Below are positions 1-9,400 of a stretch of DNA of 64,000 nt, in pieces (position 1 is the stretch's first letter; each line of letters opens with the position of its first letter). The stretch lies in NCBI RefSeq assembly GCF_900167975.1, contig NZ_FUZU01000001.1:1460580-1524579 (forward strand). Direction: 5' to 3'. The translations under genes were made by a program, and so were the position numbers. The notes below the pieces were generated by a model that did no database searches, was not told the origin of the DNA, and saw only the letters and a program-made list of their open reading frames with translations. The stretch comes from Ohtaekwangia koreensis (GTDB taxonomy: Bacteria; Bacteroidota; Bacteroidia; Cytophagales; Cyclobacteriaceae).

Positions 1-945
1 CTCACTTGCCTGGTTTTTACCTGCTATCGTATAGCCCGTGCCATGGTCAGGAGAGGTGCGTACGATGGGCAACCCGGCTGTGAAGTTTATTCCCTCATCA
101 AAGGCTATAGATTTGAAAGGGATAAGACCCTGGTCGTGATACATGGCCAGAACGGCATCATACTTGGCATATTGTCCTGAAGCAAAAAAGCCGTCAGCCG
201 GAAACGGTCCGTATACCAACTTGCCTTTATTTCGCTGGTCATTAACCACGGGCTTAATGATCAACTCATCTTCCTGGCCTATTAAACCACCATCGCCAGC
301 ATGTGGATTCAATCCGAGTACAGCAATCTTAGGTTTAGCGATTCCAAAATCTTTACGAAGCGAGTGCTCCATGAGTCGAAGCTTAGCTTCGATCTTCTCT
401 TTTGATATAGCCGCTGCTACATCTTTTACCGGAATATGTTCTGTTACTAAACCAACACGCAGCGTGTTGCTTACCATAAACATCAGGCTCTCCGTTGCGC
501 CAAAGTATGTGGTAAGAAATTCTGTATGACCTTTGAATGGAAACTCTTCACTATGAATACTGAGTTTGTCGATAGGAGCCGTTACCAACGCATCAATTAA
601 TCCTTCCTTTAATTCTTCACACGCTTGCTTTAAAGCAATCAGTGCTGCCTTGCCAGTCTCCTTGGATGCTTTTCCCGGAGTGATCTCAACAGTATCTTCC
701 CAACTATTCACCACGTTGATCGTCTTCACAGTGAACTGTCCCTTGTTACGAACCTGGGAGTAATTAAATTCCTCAATGTTTAACTGCTTCTTATAAAATG
801 AAATCGCCCGTGCAGATCCATATATAACCGGAGTAATTAGATTGAGCAGGCGATTGTCTGCCAGTGCTTTGATCACCACTTCAGGCCCAACGCCATTCAG
901 GTCACCAAGAGTAATACCAATGCGAGGTTTTTGTGTTTGAGTCAT
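1..945 (-). CDS. pdxA: 4-hydroxythreonine-4-phosphate dehydrogenase PdxA (partial, 3' end outside window)
   Basis: PdxA oxidises 4-phosphohydroxy-L-threonine with NAD in the cytosol; the product decarboxylates and is condensed by PdxJ into pyridoxine 5'-phosphate. The reading frame starts at the ATG at 945 and stays open to base 1, so the last residues lie outside the window; 315 codons are present of the usual 330 or so. Visible family signatures are the N-terminal ITLGDLNGVGPEV stretch, the metal-binding histidine motif LNPHAGDGG (coded near 293-320) and the C-terminal RTSPDHGTGYTIAGK block at the window edge. It is divergent from ksgA, across a repeat-rich spacer. The two short plus-strand frames over it are antisense shadows. 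Confidence 0.93.
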   Translation of the reverse strand, partial: MTQTQKPRIGITLGDLNGVGPEVVIKALADNRLLNLITPVIYGSARAISFYKKQLNIEEFNYSQVRNKGQFTVKTINVVNSWEDTVEITPGKASKETGKAALIALKQACEELKEGLIDALVTAPIDKLSIHSEEFPFKGHTEFLTTYFGATESLMFMVSNTLRVGLVTEHIPVKDVAAAISKEKIEAKLRLMEHSLRKDFGIAKPKIAVLGLNPHAGDGGLIGQEDELIIKPVVNDQRNKGKLVYGPFPADGFFASGQYAKYDAVLAMYHDQGLIPFKSIAFDEGINFTAGLPIVRTSPDHGTGYTIAGKNQASE

Positions 946-990
946 GTAAGCTAAGGAATGAATTCATTGCGATTTAGTAAATAATGATGG

Positions 991-1222
991 AAAGTCCGAA
1001 AGTGTCGTAAAGTCAGGAAGACGGAAGGAGAGAAAAGTAGAGGTGTTGAATGTGGCAAAGTCCGGAAGTCTGGAAGACGGAAAAGTCCGGAAGAAGGATG
1101 TAGAAGTTTGAAAGAGGAAGACGATAAGCTGATTCATCTGACTATAAATTATATAGCCATGCGCTACGATATTATAGGGCCCTGTATACTTCCCGTCTTC
1201 CTGACTTTCCGTCTCACCTTCC
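991..1222. repeat. Degenerate purine-rich repeat facing a pyrimidine-rich complementary arm
   Basis: The 334-base gap between pdxA and ksgA holds no gene. Its left part (about 991-1122) is a run of loosely repeated units of the type GTCCGGAAG / GACGGAAA. Its right part (about 1190-1222) is pyrimidine-rich and complementary. The best match is a perfect 16-bp inverted repeat, 1009-1024 against 1193-1208. A second copy of the same design lies at 53138-53360, also in a divergent gap. No function can be assigned; transcription through it could give a long imperfect hairpin. Confidence 0.7.
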
Positions 1223-1233
1223 CTATCTTAAAT

Positions 1234-1264
1234 TTTGCATAGCCCACATCTTACATTCTCTTTG
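1234..1264 (+). promoter_or_regulatory. Bacteroidota-type promoter for ksgA
   Basis: TTTG at 1234-1237 is followed after exactly 19 bases by TCTCTTTG at 1257-1264, one mismatch from the -7 consensus TAnnTTTG. The start would fall near 1270, about 10 bases before the ksgA ATG at 1280. The match is to a pattern only. Confidence 0.5.
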
Positions 1265-1279
1265 TACTTTTAGCACTTC

Positions 1280-2092
1280 ATGGACAAGTCAATTTATAGA
1301 GTAAGAGCGAAGAAATCGTTGGGACAGCATTTTTTGCATGACCAGGGTGTTGCGCGTAAAATTGTTGAATCATTAAAGATTGAAGGCGAAAGTCATCCGG
1401 TTTTGGAAATAGGTCCAGGCATGGGTGTGCTCACGCAGTACATGGTTACTGATAAAAAGCTTCAACTGAAGCTTATCGAGATTGATCGCGATTCAGTGAA
1501 GTATCTGCATACACATTACCCTGCATTGAAGAGTAACATTATAGAAGGTGACTTTCTGAAGATGGAATTGACCGACATATTTCCTGGTAAATTCTCGATC
1601 ATTGGTAATTTCCCCTATAACATTTCATCGCAGATATTTTTTAAAGTACTTCAACATCGTGATCAGGTTGATCAAGTGGTATGCATGCTTCAGAAAGAAG
1701 TTGCCGAACGTATTGCTGAAAAACATGGAAGCAAAACGTATGGCATCTTAAGCGTGTTGCTGCAAGCTTATTATGATATTGAGTTTTTATTCAAAGTACC
1801 ACCCGGAGTATTTATACCACCACCGAAAGTGATGTCGGCTGTGATACGGCTTCAACGCAATAGCAGAACCCGGCTTGAGTGTGATGAACAACTCTTTGTA
1901 AAGGTGGTAAAGCAAGGTTTTAACAACCGTAGGAAGACCTTGCGCAACGCCCTAAAACCTCTAGCTTTGCTTCCCGAAATTTCGTCCCTTAAACTGCTTG
2001 ACAAACGCGCTGAGCAGCTTTCCGTGGAGGAGTTTGTACACCTCACGCAATTAATCGAATCGAGCCGTGGAACAGCAAGCACTGGAGTTTGA
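1280..2092 (+). CDS. ksgA: 16S rRNA dimethyladenosine transferase KsgA/RsmA
   Basis: S-adenosylmethionine-dependent enzyme that dimethylates the two adjacent adenines in the 3'-terminal hairpin of 16S rRNA (A1518/A1519 in E. coli numbering), a late checkpoint in 30S assembly. The 270-residue product has the family-typical KKSLGQHFL start (residues 11-19), the SAM loop EIGPGMG (43-49), the acidic DF pair near 91-92 and the catalytic NFPYN motif (110-114). The C-terminal part is the usual small helical domain. Length is normal. The 3' end overlaps the mgtE frame by 26 bases, so the genes ksgA, mgtE and the following dehydrogenase are probably co-transcribed. Confidence 0.96.
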   Translation: MDKSIYRVRAKKSLGQHFLHDQGVARKIVESLKIEGESHPVLEIGPGMGVLTQYMVTDKKLQLKLIEIDRDSVKYLHTHYPALKSNIIEGDFLKMELTDIFPGKFSIIGNFPYNISSQIFFKVLQHRDQVDQVVCMLQKEVAERIAEKHGSKTYGILSVLLQAYYDIEFLFKVPPGVFIPPPKVMSAVIRLQRNSRTRLECDEQLFVKVVKQGFNNRRKTLRNALKPLALLPEISSLKLLDKRAEQLSVEEFVHLTQLIESSRGTASTGV

Positions 2093-3425
2093 GTTGACAA
2101 AAGAATTTCGTGACCGCTTTCAGCAGGCGCTGGATGATCATGATGATGTGTTCATCCAAAATATACTCCATGAAGTAAAGGCAGCGGATATAACTACGTT
2201 ACTATATGAGTTTACCATAGAGGAATCCAAGTACTTTATGGATCTGTTGCCCGTTGAAGTTCAATCTGAAATCATTCGAGATCTTGAGCCTGATACACGC
2301 AAGCGATATCTGAAGCTATATAAACCGAATGATATATCGGTTCTGCTGAATAATTTATTGTCGGATGATATTGCAGATATACTCCATGAACTTCCTGTAA
2401 AAGAAAGAGAAGAAGTACTCCTTGATCTTGAACCGGTACTACGCGGACAGGTAACGGAGTTGCTTCGTTATGAAGCTTATGTAGCGGGTGGTTTGATGGC
2501 GAAAGAACTTATTCGCGCCCGTGTTAATTGGACCGTTGTACAGTGTGTGGAGGAGATTCGCAAGCAAGCTGAAAATGTTTCCAAGTTTTACCAGGTATAT
2601 GTAGTTGATGAGACCGATAAATTGTTGGGGCGATTATCCCTGCAAGACCTTATCATTTCGGATGCACGTAAACTCGTAGGAGATATATATGAGAAAGATA
2701 TAGTTTCCGTAGAGACCTATATGGAGGACCGTGAAGTTGCCGAGATCATGAAGAAGTATGAACTCGTTTCAGTACCCGTTGTAAATGTTCATGGATATCT
2801 AGTCGGAAGAATTACCATTGACGACATCGTTGACGTGATTACAGAGCAGGCAGAAGAAGATCGTCAGATGATGGCGGGTATCAGTGAGAATGTGGAAGAA
2901 GACGACAGCATCTGGCGTAATACGCGTGCGCGTTTACCATGGTTGCTTATCGGTATATTTGGCGGGTTGATGAATGCAAAGTTCATGGGACTTTTTGAGG
3001 CGGAGCTTGCACGTGTAACAGCGATTGCTTTTTTTACACCACTGATTCAGGCAACCGGCGGAAATGTAGGCATCCAATCATCATCCTTGATTGTACAAAG
3101 TCTCGCGAATCCTAATTTTGTAGACGAAGGTTTATGGAAACGTCTTGTGAAAGTATTTTTTGTGGCGATACTGAATGGATTGTTTTTATCAATACTAGTA
3201 TTGGGCGCAAATATACTCTTGTTCCAGGAGTATAGCTTGTCGTTCGTGGTGTCGATCGCGTTATTCAGTGTAGTATTATTCGCCTCCTTTATAGGAACGA
3301 TCACACCCTTGATCTTAAATCGCTTTGGATTTAATCCGGCATTGGCCGCAGGTCCGTTCATTACAACAACCAACGACCTGCTGGGCCTCACACTTTATTT
3401 TTTCACTGTCCACCTTATCCTCTGA
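2067..3425 (+). CDS. mgtE: Magnesium transporter MgtE
   Basis: Inner-membrane Mg2+ channel/transporter of the MgtE (SLC41-like) family. The first 130 or so residues form the acidic helical N domain. Two CBS motifs follow (about 140-265), which in this family sense cytosolic Mg2+ and gate the pore. The last 160 residues hold about five membrane segments with the pore signature TPLIQATGGNVGIQSSSLI. The 452-residue length is typical. The start is a GTG at 2067, inside the end of ksgA; no ATG fits the conserved N-terminal FELTKEFRDRF stretch. The stop overlaps the next start in a TGATG arrangement, indicating translational coupling. No Mg2+-sensing RNA element is evident, as expected for an internal operon gene. 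Confidence 0.95.
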   Translation: MEQQALEFELTKEFRDRFQQALDDHDDVFIQNILHEVKAADITTLLYEFTIEESKYFMDLLPVEVQSEIIRDLEPDTRKRYLKLYKPNDISVLLNNLLSDDIADILHELPVKEREEVLLDLEPVLRGQVTELLRYEAYVAGGLMAKELIRARVNWTVVQCVEEIRKQAENVSKFYQVYVVDETDKLLGRLSLQDLIISDARKLVGDIYEKDIVSVETYMEDREVAEIMKKYELVSVPVVNVHGYLVGRITIDDIVDVITEQAEEDRQMMAGISENVEEDDSIWRNTRARLPWLLIGIFGGLMNAKFMGLFEAELARVTAIAFFTPLIQATGGNVGIQSSSLIVQSLANPNFVDEGLWKRLVKVFFVAILNGLFLSILVLGANILLFQEYSLSFVVSIALFSVVLFASFIGTITPLILNRFGFNPALAAGPFITTTNDLLGLTLYFFTVHLIL

Positions 3426-4369
3426 TGACTCCTTTGAAATGTTTGATTGTTGATCCCATGCATGAAAGTATTTTTCCGATGTTAACGGAAATAGGATGGG
3501 AAGCAGTATCAGTTCCATCCATTACACGCGATGAAATCAAAACTATACATCACGGTTATGAGGGATTGATCGTTCGAAGTAAAACAACGATAGACCGTGA
3601 TCTGCTAGGCGATAATCCTACTATAAAATTTATCGGTCGTGCAGGAGCGGGGCTTGATAATCTTGATCTTGATTACCTGAAAGAAAAAGGTATATATGTA
3701 TTGCATGCATCGGAAGGAAACCGGGATGCCGTAGGAGAGTATGCTATAGGAGCGTTGTTGAGTTTAATGCGAAACATTCCGAAAGCAAACCGTGAAGTTC
3801 GTACGATGATTTGGGAGCGCGAAGGAAATCGTGGCGAAGAGCTTATGGATAAAACGGTTGGGTTAATAGGCTATGGCAACATGGGACAAGCATTTGCGAA
3901 GCGTCTTTCCGGATTCGGATGTAATGTTTTAGCGTACGATAAATATAAAACCGCTTATGCCAATGCATACTGTAAAGCGGCATCCATGGAAGATCTATTT
4001 GTTGAAACGGATATCTTAAGCCTTCATATTCCGTTGACAGCGGAAACAAAAAAACTTGTTGATCGTAATTTTTTAGATCGTTTTAAGAAGAGAATTATAC
4101 TTGTCAATACAGCGCGCGGAGAAATCGTTTCACTGCCGGATCTGGTACAAGCGATGGCGACAAGTCAAGTTCGCGGAGCAGTGCTCGATGTGTTGGAAAA
4201 TGAAAAACTAAATACGCTTACCCCTATTCAAAAAGAGTCCTTCGATACCTTGATCAAAAAGGACAATGTAATATTCACCCCTCATATTGCAGGCTGGACG
4301 TATGAGTCGCACGTGAAAATTAACGTAGCTTTGATACAGAAAATTAAGGCGCTTGAATTGGTGCATTAA
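3425..4369 (+). CDS. D-2-hydroxyacid dehydrogenase, phosphoglycerate dehydrogenase-like
   Basis: NAD-dependent D-isomer-specific 2-hydroxyacid dehydrogenase of 314 residues. The substrate-binding half carries GRAGAGLDN (71-79); the Rossmann half has GYGNMG (149-154). The catalytic arginine lies in NTARGE (R231) and the catalytic histidine in TPHIAG (H287). It lacks the ACT or regulatory C-terminal domain found in long SerA enzymes, so it is a short form. It may act in serine synthesis as 3-phosphoglycerate dehydrogenase, but the family also includes glyoxylate, hydroxypyruvate and lactate reductases, and no serB or serC neighbour settles the matter. The start overlaps the mgtE stop by one base. 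Confidence 0.85.
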   Translation: MTPLKCLIVDPMHESIFPMLTEIGWEAVSVPSITRDEIKTIHHGYEGLIVRSKTTIDRDLLGDNPTIKFIGRAGAGLDNLDLDYLKEKGIYVLHASEGNRDAVGEYAIGALLSLMRNIPKANREVRTMIWEREGNRGEELMDKTVGLIGYGNMGQAFAKRLSGFGCNVLAYDKYKTAYANAYCKAASMEDLFVETDILSLHIPLTAETKKLVDRNFLDRFKKRIILVNTARGEIVSLPDLVQAMATSQVRGAVLDVLENEKLNTLTPIQKESFDTLIKKDNVIFTPHIAGWTYESHVKINVALIQKIKALELVH

Positions 4370-4411
4370 TTTTGTTATCATTAGTTTAAAATAAACAATC
4401 AAAGCTATCGC

Positions 4412-5257
4412 ATGCGTTTTTTAGAAAAGCGGATGAAGAGTGTAAATGAGTTTTTTAACTCGATCATTGAAAAACCGTTACTGACATCTTCGCTTGTACT
4501 CGTGTTGGTCACAGTCCTTGTACTGGGGCTGAGCTTAAAATATTACTTGCATGAGTTTGATACTTTCGTGCCGCAGATTCTTGCGGAGGCACACGGGATG
4601 ATCTTCGATATTGCTGTGATTGGTATTTTGATTTTTTGGCTGAATCAGAATGGGGAGATCCGTCAGCGTATTCGTACCTATAAAGATGAGATTGATGACT
4701 TTCGCTTGTGGGAATCGGAAGAAGCTGCCTTTCGTACAGTGGGTAATATCAAGCGTCTGAATCGTCATAAGATTCATGAGATTAACCTGGTAAATTGTTA
4801 CTTGCCACGAACGAACCTCAACTATGTAAACCTGGCGGCATCCAACATGAACTCGGCAAATATATCACAGTCAACATTGATCGAGTCAAATCTGGAAAAT
4901 GCACGCCTGAATCAAACGAACTTCGAGAACTCGAATCTTAACCAGGCAAACCTGAAAGGCGCCTATGCGAGTGGAGCGAATTTCAAAGATGCATTTTTGA
5001 TAAAGTCACAATTTGAAAATGCATTCCTGATCAAAGCGAATTTCAATAATGCATTTCTGATGGAAGCAAACCTCCAGAACTGTTATCTGATGGGAGCTGA
5101 TTTTGAAAATGCCAGTCTATATAAAGCTGACCTTCGTGGTGCCAAAGGATTAAGTGTTGAACAACTTGCCAAAGTAAAAACATTATACCTTGCCCGGTTC
5201 GATGAAGAAATATTGGAGCTTATCAAAACGAATCTGCCGGAGTTGGTAGGTGCCTGA
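4412..5257 (+). CDS. Membrane-anchored pentapeptide-repeat protein
   Basis: The 281-residue product has two predicted membrane segments in its first 75 residues (near 22-45 and 57-75), then a short charged linker and a long run of pentapeptide repeats of the A(N/D)LxX type from about residue 125 to 255 (for example NLNYVNLAASNMNSANIS, then SNLENARLNQTNFENSNL). Such repeats fold as a right-handed quadrilateral beta helix. Function in this family is mostly unknown; DNA mimicry and scaffold roles are known for some members. The DNA shows the repeat as recurring aat-gca-ttt-ctg blocks around 4980-5070. A strong terminator follows, so it ends the ksgA-led unit or its own. Confidence 0.8.
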   Translation: MRFLEKRMKSVNEFFNSIIEKPLLTSSLVLVLVTVLVLGLSLKYYLHEFDTFVPQILAEAHGMIFDIAVIGILIFWLNQNGEIRQRIRTYKDEIDDFRLWESEEAAFRTVGNIKRLNRHKIHEINLVNCYLPRTNLNYVNLAASNMNSANISQSTLIESNLENARLNQTNFENSNLNQANLKGAYASGANFKDAFLIKSQFENAFLIKANFNNAFLMEANLQNCYLMGADFENASLYKADLRGAKGLSVEQLAKVKTLYLARFDEEILELIKTNLPELVGA

Positions 5258-5296
5258 TTTTGTGAGATAAAAACAAAAGTGTTACCTTTACAAAAG

Positions 5297-5334
5297 CAAC
5301 GGTCTCGGAGACGAGACCGTTGTTTCTTTTTTTG
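5297..5334 (+). terminator. Rho-independent terminator
   Basis: A perfect 11-bp stem (5297-5307 with 5312-5322) closes a GAGA tetraloop, a stable GNRA type, and is followed by a T-rich tract to 5334. It separates the pentapeptide-repeat gene from greA. Confidence 0.92.
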
Positions 5335-5375
5335 ATAGCAAGAACAAATAAAACAGCAACGAATTACTTTGAGCT

Positions 5376-5852
5376 ATGAGCAAAAAAGTTTCATACTATA
5401 CGAAAGACGGTTTGGACAGACTAAGAAATGAGTTAGCCGAATTAAAATCTAAAGGTCGTGCAGATATAGCTCGCCAGATAGCAGAAGCTCGTGATAAAGG
5501 TGATCTCAGTGAGAATGCGGAATATGATGCTGCGAAAGATGCTCAGGGACATCTCGAAGCGAAGATCGCTCAATTGGAAGACCTGGTAAGCAACGCGCGT
5601 TTATTAGATGAGAATAACATTGATACTTCCAAAGTATCGATCCTTTCTAAAGTAACAATCAAGAATAAGAAGAATGGTGCTTCTGTAACCTATACATTAG
5701 TGTCTGAAGAAGAAGCTGATTTGAAAGCAGGTCGTATCTCTACCATGTCGCCCATTGGTAAAGGATTGCTTGGTAAAAAGAAAGGCGAGGTTGCCAAGAT
5801 TCAGACTCCTGCCGGAGAAATTGAATTTGAAGTTGTCAATATCACTGCCTAG
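5376..5852 (+). CDS. greA: Transcription elongation factor GreA
   Basis: GreA enters the RNA polymerase secondary channel and stimulates cleavage of backtracked RNA. The 158-residue product shows the N-terminal coiled coil (about 1-75) with the acidic tip DLSENAEYDAAKDAQ, including the conserved acidic pair that coordinates catalytic Mg2+, and the C-terminal FKBP-like domain with the SPIGKGLLGKKKGE block near 125-140. Length is normal. It stands just downstream of a terminator and 43 bases before the HIT gene, with which it probably forms a transcript. Confidence 0.97.
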   Translation: MSKKVSYYTKDGLDRLRNELAELKSKGRADIARQIAEARDKGDLSENAEYDAAKDAQGHLEAKIAQLEDLVSNARLLDENNIDTSKVSILSKVTIKNKKNGASVTYTLVSEEEADLKAGRISTMSPIGKGLLGKKKGEVAKIQTPAGEIEFEVVNITA

Positions 5853-5894
5853 GTATTAAAGGCAGATCAGCTATACTATATAATTATATTTCCA

Positions 5895-6287
5895 ATGGCT
5901 TCGATCTTCACCCGCATCATTAACCGTGAAATTCCCGGCTATATCATTGCCGAAGATGAGAACTATATAGCATTTCTCGATATAAGTCCGCTGGTATTAG
6001 GACACACACTAGTGGTCCCTAAAAAAGAAGTGGACTATATATTTGAACTTGAAAACGAAGCGCTGGCAGGATTAATGGTCTTTGCCAAAAAGATAGCCAT
6101 CGCTGTAAAAAACGCCGTACCGTGCAAGCGGATTGGTGTATCCGTTATCGGATTGGAGGTGCCTCATACGCATGTACATTTAGTACCCATGAACTCTGCG
6201 GATGATGTAAACTTTACACGTTCTAAACTCAGCCCTTCAAAAGAAGCCCTCGCCGAAGTAGCGGAAGCTATTAAAAAACAACTGTGA
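5895..6287 (+). CDS. HIT-family nucleotide phosphoramidase/hydrolase (Hint-like)
   Basis: A 130-residue histidine-triad protein. The signature HTHVHLVP is at residues 91-98, with the upstream SPLVLGHTLVVPK block that forms the nucleotide-binding pocket. HIT enzymes of this class hydrolyse adenosine phosphoramidates and related AMP conjugates in the cytosol. The pair greA-HIT is frequently seen side by side in Bacteroidota genomes. The 42-base spacing to greA and the absence of a terminator between them suggest one transcript. A long palindrome follows the stop. Confidence 0.93.
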   Translation: MASIFTRIINREIPGYIIAEDENYIAFLDISPLVLGHTLVVPKKEVDYIFELENEALAGLMVFAKKIAIAVKNAVPCKRIGVSVIGLEVPHTHVHLVPMNSADDVNFTRSKLSPSKEALAEVAEAIKKQL

Positions 6288-6331
6288 CCTTTTACGGTCA
6301 ATCTCAATCACTGGATATATGACGATGACGA

Positions 6332-6373
6332 CTATATTCTTTGTGATCTGACATCAGATCACAAAGAATATAG
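6332..6373. terminator. Perfect 42-bp palindrome between convergent genes, probable bidirectional terminator
   Basis: Two exactly complementary 20-base arms, 6332-6351 and 6354-6373, are separated by only two bases. It lies between the HIT gene (plus) and the ELWxxDGT gene (minus). There is no long T tract on either side, so termination is inferred from position and stem strength. Confidence 0.6.
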
Positions 6374-6419
6374 CGTTCATGCTGTAGGTTCTGGGCTATA
6401 GCTTCAAGGCAACACTAAA

Positions 6420-9400
6420 CTAGTGTTTTACAAATTTGAGATAGGATGTTCCTCCCGTAGTCTTAACGCTAATGGTATAAACACCGGAAGAATAGTTTTC
6501 TGCTGACAACTCAAGCGAGGATTGGTCAGTAATAAAGCGTTGTCCTTGTTTACCATGAATACCAACTATGGACACTTCTTTTTTGCCAGCACCCGGAAGT
6601 GAGATTGTCATTTTATCATATACCGGGTTAGGATATACCGATACACTCTGTCCGAGCTGTGTTTCAATGTCGGTGATCACCACAGGGACGTTATCTGAAA
6701 TTACACTGGTGCATCCGTCAATGGTGACCTGTACAGAATATATACCACCTTCCGTTACAGTGAGTGTTACATTTTTTTCATCGGTAAGTTTTGTTCCGTT
6801 CAGAAACCATTGATTACCGGTTGGGCTACTGGACGTAAGAGTTCCGGTCGAACCTATAACCTGTGAGAGAGTGATGACAGGCTTCGCAGGATTTATACAG
6901 AAGTTTTGCTCTACGGCAGTGGAAGGACTATAATTTTCATTCCCTGCCTGGTTTGCAACAATGCGTACAGTGCCGGCTTCTTTTAATGTAACGAGATCAC
7001 CTGCAATTGTCACTTTCGTTGGTGTAGTCGTGTTATAGCTTAACGCAAGCCCTGAAGTACTCGAGCCTGTGAGTGTAAATGGAGCATCGCCCATCGTTTT
7101 GTTTGTGATAGCAGGGAAGGTAATGGTCTGAGTAGCTTTGTTAATGACAAGAGAAACTTCAACCGGTGCAGCAGGTTCATAATTTACATCGCCTTCCTGG
7201 CTGGCCGTAATTTTTACAGTGCCGGCTTTCAGAATGGTTACTATGTCTCCGCTGATCGATGCAATGGAGGGATCGGAACTAACATATTCAATAGGCAGAC
7301 CAGCATCACTGGTAGCTCCCAATGTAAAAGGAACATCTTCGTATGTTTTTGTTCCAAGTGTAAAGGTTATAGTTTGTGGGGAACGGCATCCTGCAGGCAA
7401 TGACAAATCTGTAGCGACATTATGTATAAAAATTTCGTTGCCAGGACCAGCAGCATACCCCGTGATATATATATTATCATCTATAGCAATGATCTTTTCA
7501 TTTACCCCGCCGGCATTTACGGTTGTGTTGTTTGTTACTTTGATTGTGCCACATTCTTTGCCATTACTTTTCCAAAGTGTCCGAATGGTTCCATCGAATG
7601 ATGAGAAGTATAGGTAGCCATTCAACTCAAGGAGGTTGTAGGGATAAGCGCTTGAGGTTCCGGTATAAATGTCTGAAACGAGTTGTGTACCTGCTTCCGT
7701 GCCATCGCTTTTCCAAAGCTCTACACCATGTATACCATCGTCGGCAGTGAAGTATAGCAATCCATTAGCACTTGTAAGTTGGCTGATATTGGATGATGAA
7801 GCACCCGTGTAGATATCAAGCACTAAAGTAGTTCCTGCGGCTGTGCCGTCTGTTTTCCAAAGTTCTTTTCCATGTGCGCCATCATTGGCAACGAAGTAGC
7901 CAATGCCATCAACGGTTTCAAATTGAAATATATCTGTGCTCACAAATCCGCCTGCTCCACCTGCGTTGATATCTTTCACCAGTACAGTACCTGCTCCTCC
8001 CAATGCTCCATCGCTCTTCCATAGCTCAAGGCCACTGGTGCCATCATCAGCAAAGAAGTATAGCGCACCATTCTCATTCTTTAGTCCTTTCAGGAATGTA
8101 AATGTTTTTATTGATTCAGTTCCCGCAGCCGTTCCGTCACTCGTCCACAAGCCAGATGTTCCTGCGTCATTCGCAATGAAATATAGTTTGTCCTGAAAGT
8201 TTACCAATGAATTTGGATTAGCGCTGATGGAGCCTCCTATATTATCTACAAGGCTTGTACCGGCAGTCGTTCCATTACTCTTCCATAATTCTACCGTTGA
8301 GTTGATATAATAGTTAGGGAAGAATAGCAGACTTCCTGCACTTGTTATTTCAGAGCCATCTGAAACATTACCGCCTATTTCTACGGTTCCTGCAAGAGTA
8401 CCATCCGTTACCCATAATTTGTTATCTGTTCCGGTTTTGGCAACAAAGTATATCTTATCGCCAATCTTTTTTAAATGTGCGGGATTAGATGAGTTTTCAG
8501 CACCGGCCGCTATATCTTTTAACAACACTGTGCCGGCCGAGGTACCGTTGCTTGTCCAAAGTTCACGACCATAATCTCCGCTGGTTGCCGTGAAGTATAG
8601 ATTACCATTGAACTCGGTAAAGTAATCCGGAGCGGACGATGCACTAGTCGCTGGTAAATTTGTAAGACGTATATTGCCCGAAGGAGTTCCGTCTGTTTTC
8701 CAAAGCTCATTTCCATTGGTACCATCATCCGCTACAAAATATAGTGTATTGCTTATCGCTACAAGACTGTTGGGAGGCCGTGTGCCCGGTGCTGTTCCTT
8801 TCGGTAGATCAGTAACCAGAACGGTTCCAGCCTCCGTACCATTACTTCTCCAGATCTGAAAACTGCTACCGGCAGCGAGTTCTTTCTGAGCAACGAAATA
8901 TAGTTCACCATTCATATTGGTGAAGTCTGCAGCATAGCCTCCTATATTTTTAAAGGCGGTAGTTCCCGCGGGAGTTCCATCGCTTTTCCAAAGGTCATAA
9001 GCATCGATTGTAAAGTATAGTGTATTTCCTGCAACCGTAACGTTGTCTATAGTGCTGTTTTCATCAAAAGGACTTTTGACAATGGTTGTCCCTGCTTCTG
9101 TTCCATCACTCTGCCACAATGCATTGTTGATTCCGTTAAAGGCCGTGAAGAATAGAGAACCGTTGTAGTTTATAAGATTATCAGGAGATGAACCCGACAC
9201 GCCATTAAAAATATCCTCTACCAAATCTGTACCGGCAGCAGTGCCATCACTTTTCCAAAGCTCATATCCTAAAGAACCGTTGTTGGCTATGAAATATAGT
9301 ATATTTCCAATTGCATAGAAATTATCAGGAGCAGATGAGTTTGTGCCGGTATATATATCCTCTATTAATACAGTTCCTGCTGCAGTGCCATCGCTTTTCC

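Noticed and set aside
143-763. Two plus-strand open frames (143-529 and 566-763)
   Set aside because: They are antisense to pdxA, whose protein motifs are clear on the minus strand.
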